A stretch of 64,000 nt of DNA, from positions 1 to 64,000 of the forward strand of contig CANLOV010000001.1 in assembly GCA_947492955.1 (NCBI GenBank). Direction: 5' to 3'. The notes below the pieces were generated by a model. The model was not told where the DNA came from. It was given only the letters and a program-made list of their open reading frames with translations, and did not search any database. This DNA comes from an uncultured Cellulophaga sp. (GTDB lineage: Bacteria; Bacteroidota; Bacteroidia; Flavobacteriales; Flavobacteriaceae). Both the position numbers and the translations under genes were made by a program. Each line of letters opens with the position of its first letter. Positions within the stretch are counted from its first letter, which is position 1. Below are positions 55,944 through 64,000 of this stretch, piece by piece.

Positions 55944-55965
55944 TTTTATAAAAAATTCCATAAAC

Positions 55966-56004
55966 AAAAAAGCGAGCTACTTTAAAAGAATAGCTCGCTT
56001 TTTT
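55966..56004. terminator. Bidirectional terminator
   Basis: Perfect 14-bp stem AAAAAAGCGAGCTA / TAGCTCGCTTTTTT with a loop of ~11 bases, between the convergent NTF2-like and TPR-like genes. Confidence 0.92.
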
Positions 56005-56021
56005 ATTATTTTAAAGTGTAT

Positions 56022-56711
56022 TTATTTCTTTACTTCAGGGTTTGCTTTTCTTGTTTCTAGCGCTTGTTTTGTTAAACTTGCTAAATTAAAATTAGGGTCA
56101 ATTTTTAGTGCTTCATCAATACTAGTTAAAGCAGCATCTATATTTTGGTCAGATTGGTATTGTGCTAAAGCTTTAATATGTATAAATGCAGCTTTTAAAG
56201 AAGCTTCGTAAGGTTGCTGTCTTTCGTAAAAAGCATATTTCATATCATCTTTAACATTTGCAAGACCATAGGTTATATTTTGATTTGCACCAGCATAATC
56301 TCCCGTCATTATTTTTAAATCTGCCAATTCATAAGCTAAATAAGGCGACGGAGTTTTTTTAAAAAGTACTTCAAATTGTTCTATAGCTCGTTTGGGTTGG
56401 TTTATTGCTTTTAAGGATATGGCTTTAATTTGCACAGCTAAATCAGAATCGGCATCATTCTTATTTATACCAATTGTATTTAATGCCTGCATATGCTGAC
56501 CATTATTAACATATACATAGGCTAAAGTATCTCTACGAGCTACAGAAGGCGCAATAACATTTAAATGTGTTAATGCATTAATAATGCCTTGAACATCACC
56601 TTGCTGTTTCATTTGTTTATAAAAACCTTCGTAATGCTTTTGTAGTTCGCTTTTAGTTTGTGCATTGGTAAAACTAGCGCACAATAAAAGAATAAATAAA
56701 AACTTTTTCAT
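56022..56711 (-). CDS. Secreted TPR-like protein
   Basis: 229 residues with a signal peptide (FLFILLLCASFTNAQ). Helical repeats with TPR-like periodicity (DTLAYVYVNNGQHMQALNTIGI, AIEQFEVLFKKTPSPYLAYELADLKIMTGDYAGA, ALTSIDEALKIDPNFNLASL). It is probably a periplasmic scaffold or unknown envelope protein. Single-gene unit facing the terminator at 55966. Confidence 0.7.
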   Translation of the reverse strand: MKKFLFILLLCASFTNAQTKSELQKHYEGFYKQMKQQGDVQGIINALTHLNVIAPSVARRDTLAYVYVNNGQHMQALNTIGINKNDADSDLAVQIKAISLKAINQPKRAIEQFEVLFKKTPSPYLAYELADLKIMTGDYAGANQNITYGLANVKDDMKYAFYERQQPYEASLKAAFIHIKALAQYQSDQNIDAALTSIDEALKIDPNFNLASLTKQALETRKANPEVKK

Positions 56712-56822
56712 TTTCTAAATAATTTATAAGTGCGCCAAAACTATTAAATTATTTTTAGTATTGTGTTAAGAAAATCTTTAAAGGAATATAAATCAATAAA
56801 ATAACACTTAAAAGTTATTACT

Positions 56823-57206
56823 TTATAGGTGTGTCGGATTAAAAACTAGAGCGTTTTCATTTTTATAAGTTCTTAATAAACTAGCATAAAAGGCAATACT
56901 TTTATCATCTTTTTCTATGCAGTTTTTTAAAAAGCTAAATAAGTTACCATACCAAATATTAGTTTTTACCAAAGGTAAATCTTGCACTATTTTTCTAGAG
57001 CTATAAGAACTATCATCTAAAATCATGTTCATATAAACTCTATTTCTATGGTAATCAAAAGAAACATCTACAGCATTGTAATGCTTTTTTAGAATGGTGA
57101 TATGAAGTTTTTCAAATTTTTCAATCATTCTTTGACTGGAACAGCTTACGGTAATTAAGTTTTTAAATTCAGATATAATTTTTGCTCTTAGCCAGATTTC
57201 TTTCAT
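56823..57206 (-). CDS. Hypothetical small protein
   Basis: 127 residues, no signal peptide, basic N-terminal half (MKEIWLRAKIISEFKNLITVSCSSQRMIEKFEKLHITILKK would begin it) and no recognised family. Single-gene unit with its own upstream spacer of ~110 bp. Function unknown. Confidence 0.55.
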   Translation of the reverse strand: MKEIWLRAKIISEFKNLITVSCSSQRMIEKFEKLHITILKKHYNAVDVSFDYHRNRVYMNMILDDSSYSSRKIVQDLPLVKTNIWYGNLFSFLKNCIEKDDKSIAFYASLLRTYKNENALVFNPTHL

Positions 57207-57315
57207 TCTTTTTCTTCTACTTTTCTTTCAAAGGTAAAAGGAAATTAGCTTTTGGTAAACTTATTTAACAGTGTTAAATGAGCTTTGTTGTGAAAGTATG
57301 TATTTGTGTTGTGAA

Positions 57316-58131
57316 CTATTCAAAAATAGATGTGAGGAATTTAAAATCATTAACACGAATTAATCTGTCAGAAATTATTTTCTTCCCTTTTTGGGTGTTA
57401 TTATCTGTATAACAAGGGGTTGGAATGTTTAATTTTTGGGCTTGTATGGTGTAGTATTCTTTTTTTGAGGGGTGTAATGGGTAAGCAGCATTAAAAATAG
57501 TATCCCAATAATTTTGTTTTATAATGGTTTTTATAACGTTAATACAATCGTTTAAATGAATAAGATTCACAGGAAAATTACCATTGGGTACCGTTGTTTT
57601 TTTAGATAAATTTATAACGGGGTGTCTATCTGGTCCAATGAGGCCAGCAAATCTAATAACGGTAGTTTCTAATTCTTTGTCATTAAGAAATAGGTGTTCA
57701 GATGCTAACATTTGTTTTCCAGATTCGGTTACTGGTACTGCTATAGTATCTTCAGTAACATCACCATCTATATTTCCGTAGACAGAAGTACTACTTGCAA
57801 AGATTACTTTTTTTACACCTGCTTTTTTTATTGCAGTATGTAGTAATCGCATTTTTTGTATATAGCTTTCTTTGTAAGTATTGGAGCCTCTTAATCTAGG
57901 AGGTATATTTATAATAATGATTTCTATTTTTTCTAAGAAAGCAGTAATGTCTCCTTCAATTTTTTTTGGAGTTAATGTAACTACATAAGGTGTAATTTTA
58001 GCAGTGCTTAAATTCGATTTTTTATCTTCAGAAGTAGTAGTGCCTAATACCGTATAACCATCTTCTACAAAAGATTTTGCTAAAGGTAAACCTAGCCAAC
58101 CACAACCTATAACACCTATTGTTTTTTTCAA
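57316..58131 (-). CDS. NAD(P)-binding epimerase/SDR-like protein (YeeZ type)
   Basis: 271 residues. Rossmann start IGVIGCGWLGLPLAKSFVEDGYTVLGTTTS (~5-34), FASSTSVYGNIDGDVTED (~111-128) and TVIRFAGLIGPDRHP (~156-170) are as in the SDR-like YeeZ/NAD-dependent epimerase group. Its ATG overlaps the stop of the M28 peptidase gene by 4 bases (ATGA), so they form an operon. The substrate is unknown. Confidence 0.78.
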   Translation of the reverse strand: MKKTIGVIGCGWLGLPLAKSFVEDGYTVLGTTTSEDKKSNLSTAKITPYVVTLTPKKIEGDITAFLEKIEIIIINIPPRLRGSNTYKESYIQKMRLLHTAIKKAGVKKVIFASSTSVYGNIDGDVTEDTIAVPVTESGKQMLASEHLFLNDKELETTVIRFAGLIGPDRHPVINLSKKTTVPNGNFPVNLIHLNDCINVIKTIIKQNYWDTIFNAAYPLHPSKKEYYTIQAQKLNIPTPCYTDNNTQKGKKIISDRLIRVNDFKFLTSIFE

Positions 58132-60422
58132 AATTTTATTGTTTTTACTACTAAGATAGCATCATTTAAAACAAATGGTTTAGGAATATTGTCTTCTGGT
58201 CTTTCGGGTACAGTAAATAAAGGGTTTTTTAGTAAATCATTAGACGATTCGTAAAGCGTTAATTCCAATTCTTCATTTTCTGGGATTACAATATCTACCT
58301 CTGTATAGTTAGTATCGTTTAGATAATATGTTACTAATTTTTTATGCTTTATCTTAAAATTACGCTTTTTTAAAATATTAGGTTTAATAGGAAGCTTATT
58401 TATAGAGGCACTATTAATAGTTATGTTATTCGTGAATATTTCTAGTCTATGTGCTGGTCGTTGTGGGGTAATACAAACCGTTAAGTGTCTTTGCGTATTA
58501 ATAACTGTATCTTTTATTGTCTCTATTTTAGGTAGGACAATTGCTTTTATTGGCGCATTAGAAACTTGTTTAAAATGGGTGTTGTATTTACTAGGTAAGG
58601 TTAAATAGTTATTTTTCTCTGTGTCTTTATTTTGTTTAATGTATTGTTTTGTCCAGTTGCTAATTACATGGTCATAGGTAGCCCATTGTGCGGTATTAGT
58701 ATCTGCATTTAATACATATAACAAGCTTGTAGGTTTTGCATTTTTTACAGAGAAGCCAGCATTAAAATGGGCAGAAATTATAAATATGATTGCTAAAAAC
58801 AAGCTAAGGAACGCCCATTTTCCTTTGCTTTTGTAAAATCCGAAAATTGGTAATAATAAAATAAAAGTAAGTGTTGTTAGTGCTGTTGCTGCTACCATCA
58901 TTTTTAAACCTAAGCCTACAGGAAACATTTTAATAAAAGGACTATAAATCCATAATGCGGGGATAGCTAAAAATACTAGTAGATAGGGGTTTGGTTGTTT
59001 TTGGTTTATAAGTACTAAAAACGAAACTAATAGGGCAAATAGAGGAATTATAAAGAAACTTGCACCTGGTAAATAGGCTGCTATTGCTCCGCAAATGATA
59101 AGCCATATTACAATAGGAGCTACTAATAAATTTGGCGTAGTTATTTTAGAAAACTTTTTATAGAGCCAAAAACAAATAGCAATAGATAAGAAGCTAAAAG
59201 CAGCAATATAGGTATAACCATTATAGGTAAACCCTTGTAATATGTCTTTATATTGCGGGTATATTAATTTTAAGAGTGGCCAACTATAAAAACCTATAAT
59301 ACCATTTATTATTAATGATAGAAATAGTGGTAAAAAACCTTTAAGGCTATCTTTTAGGTTTAGTGTTTTCTTTTTAAATCCGGTTGTAAGTAGCAGTACA
59401 AAACAGAATAAAGCAAAGGCGAACATAGGCCATACCCAATCGAATGGATATGATACTAGTTTAAAAAAAGGAATATTAAAATATATATGGTCTGTTTTGC
59501 TTTTTGTTTCCTCTAGATCTATAGTACTAAAATGATTTAACAAAGGAACCAAATAACTTCCTTGGTGAGCAAGGGTATTTTTATCTAATCTTTCGTATGA
59601 ATCTCTAACTGTATGGTAATCATAATGATCATCTATAAAGGCAAAATTAAACCCTTGTATATTTTTATCTTCTCTAAAAACAGTTAAATCAGTATCATTA
59701 GGTAGCATTTTATAAATACTATAAGCTAAAGAATTAGCAACAGGGTATTTGGGGGTAGCCTTAGTAAATTCTTTTATAAGCTTGCTATTTCCGTCATTGG
59801 TTTCAATAAGCATAATACTTTGTCCGCCACTACCTCTAGCTTCAAAATTTAAAACAAGACCTACGTCATTAGCCCACGGATGTTGGTTAACAAATAAATC
59901 GGCACCATTTAATCCAATTTCTTCGGCATCGGAAAATAGAATAATAATATCATTTTTTGGGCTTTCTTTTTTGGCTAAGAAAGCGCGTATACCCTCTAAT
60001 ATAGTAGCAACACCACTACCCGCATCACTAGCTCCTAAAGAAGAATGCGGATGGCTATCATAATGGGTAAGTAATAAAAGAGCTTTTCTAGAGGGGTCGG
60101 AGCCTTCTATTTTTGCCATAATATTAGTTGCTTTACACATATTTGCCCAATCCCCAGCGGTATAACCTACTTGTAACTGCGTTTTTAAGCCCATTTTTTG
60201 TAATTGTAGCCTAATGTACTCTTGTGCTTTTATATGACCATCTGATCCAACACCATGTGGTTGTTTAGAAAGTATAGATACATGCTCTAAAGCTCTATCT
60301 GTAGAAAAAGAAGTTTCAGCACTTTTAATATCACTTTTATAGCTAGGCATGGCGCTTTTAAAGCTCCAATAACTAGCTAAAACAATTAATAGAAAGCTTA
60401 CTATAGAGGTGAATTTTTTCAT
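58128..60422 (-). CDS. M28-family metallopeptidase with C-terminal membrane domain
   Basis: 764 residues. An N-terminal signal/TM segment is followed by the M28 domain (~40-300) with zinc-ligand motifs: LLTHYDSHPHSSLGASDAGSGVA, SDAEEIGLNG, LNFEARGSGG, and DHYDYHTVRDSYERLDK. The C-terminal 400 residues have several TM helices (about 8) and a soluble tail. It resembles membrane-anchored aminopeptidases of Bacteroidota. Co-transcribed with the epimerase gene. Confidence 0.88.
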   Translation of the reverse strand: MKKFTSIVSFLLIVLASYWSFKSAMPSYKSDIKSAETSFSTDRALEHVSILSKQPHGVGSDGHIKAQEYIRLQLQKMGLKTQLQVGYTAGDWANMCKATNIMAKIEGSDPSRKALLLLTHYDSHPHSSLGASDAGSGVATILEGIRAFLAKKESPKNDIIILFSDAEEIGLNGADLFVNQHPWANDVGLVLNFEARGSGGQSIMLIETNDGNSKLIKEFTKATPKYPVANSLAYSIYKMLPNDTDLTVFREDKNIQGFNFAFIDDHYDYHTVRDSYERLDKNTLAHQGSYLVPLLNHFSTIDLEETKSKTDHIYFNIPFFKLVSYPFDWVWPMFAFALFCFVLLLTTGFKKKTLNLKDSLKGFLPLFLSLIINGIIGFYSWPLLKLIYPQYKDILQGFTYNGYTYIAAFSFLSIAICFWLYKKFSKITTPNLLVAPIVIWLIICGAIAAYLPGASFFIIPLFALLVSFLVLINQKQPNPYLLVFLAIPALWIYSPFIKMFPVGLGLKMMVAATALTTLTFILLLPIFGFYKSKGKWAFLSLFLAIIFIISAHFNAGFSVKNAKPTSLLYVLNADTNTAQWATYDHVISNWTKQYIKQNKDTEKNNYLTLPSKYNTHFKQVSNAPIKAIVLPKIETIKDTVINTQRHLTVCITPQRPAHRLEIFTNNITINSASINKLPIKPNILKKRNFKIKHKKLVTYYLNDTNYTEVDIVIPENEELELTLYESSNDLLKNPLFTVPERPEDNIPKPFVLNDAILVVKTIKF

Positions 60423-60539
60423 GATATACGATTGTTTAATAAAAGTATTAAATAAAAGTATTATAGCATATTTTGGCGCTGTTATTTATCTAATTCATTA
60501 AAAATCACTAACTTTAAGAATCACCTAAAAACAAAAAGT

Positions 60540-61001
60540 ATGGGAATAAAAAGTTTTCAGGGAGTAAGAGAAGCTCCCAAAAAAGAGTATAGTGCCCCAA
60601 TACTTGTAGCAGATTATATGACTAAAAAGCTAATTACTTTTAGTCCCAATCAGTCTATTTTAGAAGTAATGGAGTTATTTGCTAAGAACCATATTTCTGG
60701 AGGGCCCGTTTTAGACGATAATGGGTTTTTAGTAGGAATTATTTCCGAAGCAGATTGTATGAAGCAGATTTCTGAAAGTAGGTATTTTAACATGCCTATT
60801 TTAGATAAAAGTGTAGAAAAATACATGACTAAAAATGTAGAGACTATTCCGCACGATATTAGCATTTTTGATGCTGCTGAGGTTTTTCATAAAAATAATC
60901 GTCGTAGATTACCTGTATTACAAAAGGGTATATTAGTTGGGCAAATAAGTCGTAAAGATATTGTGATAGCCGCATTAAAGCTATCTGGGCAAAACTGGTA
61001 A
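60540..61001 (+). CDS. CBS-domain pair protein
   Basis: 153 residues with two CBS motifs: ADYMTKKLITFSPNQSILEVMELFAKNHISGGPVLDDNGFLVGIISEADC (~24-73) and KYMTKNVETIPHDISIFDAAEVFHKNNRRRLPVLQKGILVGQISRKD (~92-138). Stand-alone CBS pairs bind adenine nucleotides and often act as regulatory subunits; no partner is visible here. Confidence 0.9.
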   Translation: MGIKSFQGVREAPKKEYSAPILVADYMTKKLITFSPNQSILEVMELFAKNHISGGPVLDDNGFLVGIISEADCMKQISESRYFNMPILDKSVEKYMTKNVETIPHDISIFDAAEVFHKNNRRRLPVLQKGILVGQISRKDIVIAALKLSGQNW

Positions 61002-61022
61002 TTATCTTAATTCTATTATACG

Positions 61023-61051
61023 CCTCTCCTTTTATAATTTACTTGGAGAGG
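61023..61051. terminator. Terminator-like hairpin between convergent genes
   Basis: CCTCTCC / GGAGAGG arms with a 15-base A/T loop, between the CBS gene and the convergent zinc-ribbon gene. The T run after it is short. Confidence 0.6.
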
Positions 61052-61057
61052 ATTTAA

Positions 61058-61408
61058 TTATTCTCTTTTTACAATCATATAAAAATCGTTTTCTAATGGT
61101 AAATAACCTAAATCGTAAACGAAATAATAAATAGTGCCTTTTTGTGTAGTGTAGATGTTGGTAATATAATCAAAATCAAAACCTTTATCCAATAACTTTA
61201 TTCGGGTAGTTTTTGTAGTGCCTTTGGTAAGAGAGAAACTTTCCAAAATACGGTAGTTCTTTCGTAAACGGTTATTTACATTTCTAATATGGTTTTTACT
61301 GTCTTTATTTAATCTGTTGTTATGAGAATTTCGACAATAATCTGAACAGAATTTTTTATCTATTCTTCCAATAATTTTCTCGTTGCACTCAGGGCATTTC
61401 TTTTCCAA
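61058..61408 (-). CDS. DUF2116-like zinc-ribbon protein
   Basis: 116 residues. The N-terminal CPECNEKIIGRIDKKFCSDYC forms a C-x2-C...C-x3-C zinc ribbon, with an SH(N)N motif after it, as in DUF2116-type small proteins; the C-terminal part is basic with KGTIYYFVYDLGY. Possibly nucleic-acid-binding. Function unknown. Confidence 0.7.
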   Translation of the reverse strand: MEKKCPECNEKIIGRIDKKFCSDYCRNSHNNRLNKDSKNHIRNVNNRLRKNYRILESFSLTKGTTKTTRIKLLDKGFDFDYITNIYTTQKGTIYYFVYDLGYLPLENDFYMIVKRE

Positions 61409-61752
61409 AATAGTATAATTTTTTAATTCATCTATGCTGTAATTTAATACCTACTAAATATAAGTATTAGTATTATAACTTGTTGTGTGTTTAGCTAATG
61501 TTAAGATATGAAAAATTAAATGTAAAATAATTGTTATCAAACATAGGGTCTATGTATTGTATTGATTTCGTTATACGGACTTGACAAAATATGGACAAAT
61601 GAATATTTATTAATAAAAACAAGTATTTTTTGATTAATTATCACTTTATTTGGATTGTAATTATTAATATGATAATTTAATATGTGCTATATAAATGTAG
61701 TGCTAAACCAACCAACACCATTTTAAATTAAACTAAAATCCCCCTTAAATTA
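61409..61752. other. Intergenic region upstream of the beta-helix gene
   Basis: 344 bp, very A/T-rich. No palindrome, terminator or small gene is convincing. The stretch just before the ATG has a C-rich patch (CCCCC at 61741) and probably contains the promoter. Confidence 0.3.
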
Positions 61753-64000
61753 TGATTAAAACTTCTACACTAAAAGAAATACCCAGAATTACAACCTTAT
61801 TAAAAAAGGTATACATATTACTTTTATTCTCCTTATTTGGATTTTCATCAATACAAGCAAAAACGATAGATTTTGATGCTGTATACGGAAATACAGGAGA
61901 TGTAGTAGGTAATATACAATTAGCAATAACATCTGCTAGTGCAGGGGATGTTATATTGTTTAAAAGTGAGTATTATGATTTAGGAGGTGCTACAAATATT
62001 CTTATAGATAAGCCTATAACTTTTCAAGGAGAAGTACCAGATAGTGGTACTTTTAATACTGCTGCTTGGGGAGCTACAGGAATTAAAACAACATTAGGAA
62101 ATACTGCAGATTTCCAGATTCGTTCCAATAATGTAGTTTTTAAAAATATATCCTTAGTAAGAAAAGATCAAACCGATGGCCCCAATACATACGATATTCT
62201 TATCGATGCTAGGCATAGTGATTATGGTGCAGCATCAAGATCTAAATACACAGGCTTAAAGTTTGAAAATGTGGTGCTAGCCCAGGCAGGTTACCTTTTT
62301 CATGCGGGTAATGGGGTAGAGGTTTCCATGACTAATGTATCTTTTACCGATTTCCGTAGAATAGGGTATTGGGTAGATCGTAGAGGTAGAGTTAATAATA
62401 CAGGAAAAGCAGACTTTACAAATTGTATTTTTAAACTGAAAGAAGAGACAAATACTTTTAAACATTCATTTGATTTTAGAGCCATTTCTTTTGACGCTGG
62501 TAACACAGAATATCCTATAGTTTTAAATCTTAATAATTCAACAGTTACAAACAGTAGGTTTGAGCATACAGGAATTGCTTTGTCTCGCTGTCATAACATG
62601 ACTGTTGAAGGGTCTACTTTTTATGATAGAGAAGGTATCGTAGACCAAATGCACATAGAAGAATTTTCATATAATGTTAACGTTAATAATAATATTTTTG
62701 ATTGTGGAGGTCCTAATGCAAATCTTAGAACCAAAATATTTGTTATTGATAGAGAATTGCAATTAAGTAGAGATATAACAATAGATGGAAATACGATTTT
62801 AAATGATTATAACTTTTTTATATCTTCTTATTCGGTTGAAAATATAACTATTACAAATAACGATTTTACAAATGCAAGTGCAGCAAATGATAATTCTATA
62901 AATTTATCATTTTATGAAACAAGTGTTTCAGAGCCTATACCATCATCTTCTAGATTTCCGTCTAAAAATGTAACAATTAAAGGAAATAAGGGTTTAGATT
63001 TAGCTAAAAACAAGAATTTAAGTTTATTATACTTAAACGATAATGCAAAAGATAATTTTGATATCACAGATTATCAGGGGCGTAGAACATTTATAAAAAT
63101 AGATGAGCCTACACCTATTGTTAAAGAAGGTGTTTATCATATTATAAATAAGCAAACAGGAGAAAAACTTTCCGTTTCAGGAAATTCTTTAACAACGGCA
63201 CAGGGTTCAGCTGATGCTACAAAATGGAATGTTATTTGGAATTCGCCATATACTTTTTTTATTCAGAATGTAGCAAACTCAAATTACTTAGAAACAGATG
63301 CAGGTTATACAGAGAACGATTTGTTAAACCAAGGAAATAATGGAACTAAAAAGGATGGAGATATAGTGCCTTATGCAAGTAATGCGTATAGTACAACAAA
63401 TGAAAAGCCATTTTGGGCTTTTGTTCCTGTAGGTTCTAGTTATGAAATTTTTGCAGGCGGAAATGAAAAGCAATCTGCAATAGCTACAAGTGGCTCTAAT
63501 GTAAATTTAGTATACGGTAAAGTATTTAATGCAGATGGTACAAGAAGCCCAAAACCATTAGGGAATAATGCAAAATGGGAATTTGTAGAAGTTTCTGGAA
63601 CAACGCCTCCTATAACATCTGGGCAAACACCTTTTGGAGGTACGGCAAGAGCAATACCAGGTGCTATTAATTCTGTTGATTTTGATAATGGTGGTGAAGG
63701 TGTAGCGTATCATGATACTTCATCTGGGAATAGAGGGTCAGGGCCTCGCCAAAATACTAATGTAGATACAGAAAATAGAGTAGCTGCTGGCAATGTAGGA
63801 TGGATAGCTAAAAATGAGTGGTTAGAGTATACAGTTAATGTTGGCACAAGCGGAACATATACAATAGATGTACAGGTTGCATCTGCAGGAAATAATGGAG
63901 CTTTTCATATAGAATTTGGAGGAACAGATGTTACAGGAATACAAACAGTTAGTTCTACTGGCAACTGGGGTAATTTTGTAAATAAAACGATTACAAATGT
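61753..64000 (+). CDS. Secreted beta-helix protein with ricin-like and CBM6 domains, 3' end outside window
   Basis: The frame is open from the ATG at 61753 to the window end (749 complete codons). A signal peptide (LFSLFGFSSIQA, cut ~37) is followed by a right-handed parallel beta-helix (~40-430; NVSFTDFRRIGYWVDRRG, STVTNSRFEHTGIALSRCHNMTVEGSTFYDREGIVDQ) of the kind found in polysaccharide lyases (PL6/chondroitinase-B-like). A ricin-type beta-trefoil follows (GVYHIINKQTGEKLSVSG, ~455-610), then CBM6 (ARAIPGAINSVDFDNGGEGV, NVGWIAKNEWLEYTVNVG, from ~635). It probably acts on an algal polysaccharide; substrate and exact family are uncertain. Confidence 0.85.

Noticed and set aside
1-64000. CRISPR array, rRNA or tRNA genes, prophage
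   Set aside because: No regularly spaced direct repeats, no cloverleaf or rRNA-like segments, and no phage structural genes were seen.

Overview
The window comes from an AT-rich marine-type Flavobacteriaceae genome (Bacteroidota). The sequence signs are promoters with the Bacteroidota -7 box TAnnTTTG, absence of Shine-Dalgarno motifs, a DUF6443/RHS-type cell-surface protein, TolC-HlyD-RND efflux, DUF4202, a biosynthetic arginine decarboxylase of the flavobacterial type and a carbohydrate-active enzyme with CBM6 at the right edge. No rRNA, tRNA or CRISPR array was seen.

Left part (1-15.2 kb): the 3' end of an RHS-repeat protein and a small membrane protein, then a decayed zone of REP-like palindromes, a dead REP-associated tyrosine transposase (RAYT) and a toxin-antitoxin pair whose ParE-like toxin carries an in-frame stop. 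A polyprenyl diphosphate synthase follows, then a TetR-TolC-HlyD-RND efflux operon. A four-helix-bundle (IVP/S23) gene flanked by inverted repeats sits inside that operon.

Centre (15.2-48.9 kb): a large assimilatory nitrate/nitrite locus. It encodes a fused molybdopterin nitrate reductase/FAD reductase/BFD protein with an unusual nitrite-reductase-like rubredoxin partner, an NrtABCD-type ABC importer with an outer-membrane porin, a NarK-type MFS transporter, a Crp/Fnr regulator with Fe-S-like cysteines, NirB and NirD, DUF4202, a NarX-like kinase at one end and a NarL-like regulator at the other, a siroheme dehydrogenase/chelatase, and MoeA, MoaE and MoaC-MoaB for the molybdenum cofactor. A five-gene operon (globin, DUF3365 cytochrome c, four-helix cytochrome b-like membrane protein, flavin/2Fe-2S reductase, pentaheme cytochrome c) lies inside the locus and looks like a redox chain I cannot assign to a described system. 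Several promoters of the locus share the palindrome TACGTA-N4-TACGTA, in three cases directly abutting the -7 box, so the locus appears to be one regulon. Two large paralogous lectin/adhesin-like secreted proteins (20.5-26.4 kb) interrupt the locus.

Right part (48.9-64 kb): a polyamine operon (arginine decarboxylase, agmatinase, deoxyhypusine-synthase-like protein, RimB-RimK fusion), small lipoproteins and enzymes, an M28 peptidase with a membrane domain, a CBS protein, a zinc-ribbon protein, and the start of a secreted beta-helix/ricin/CBM6 protein that runs off the window.
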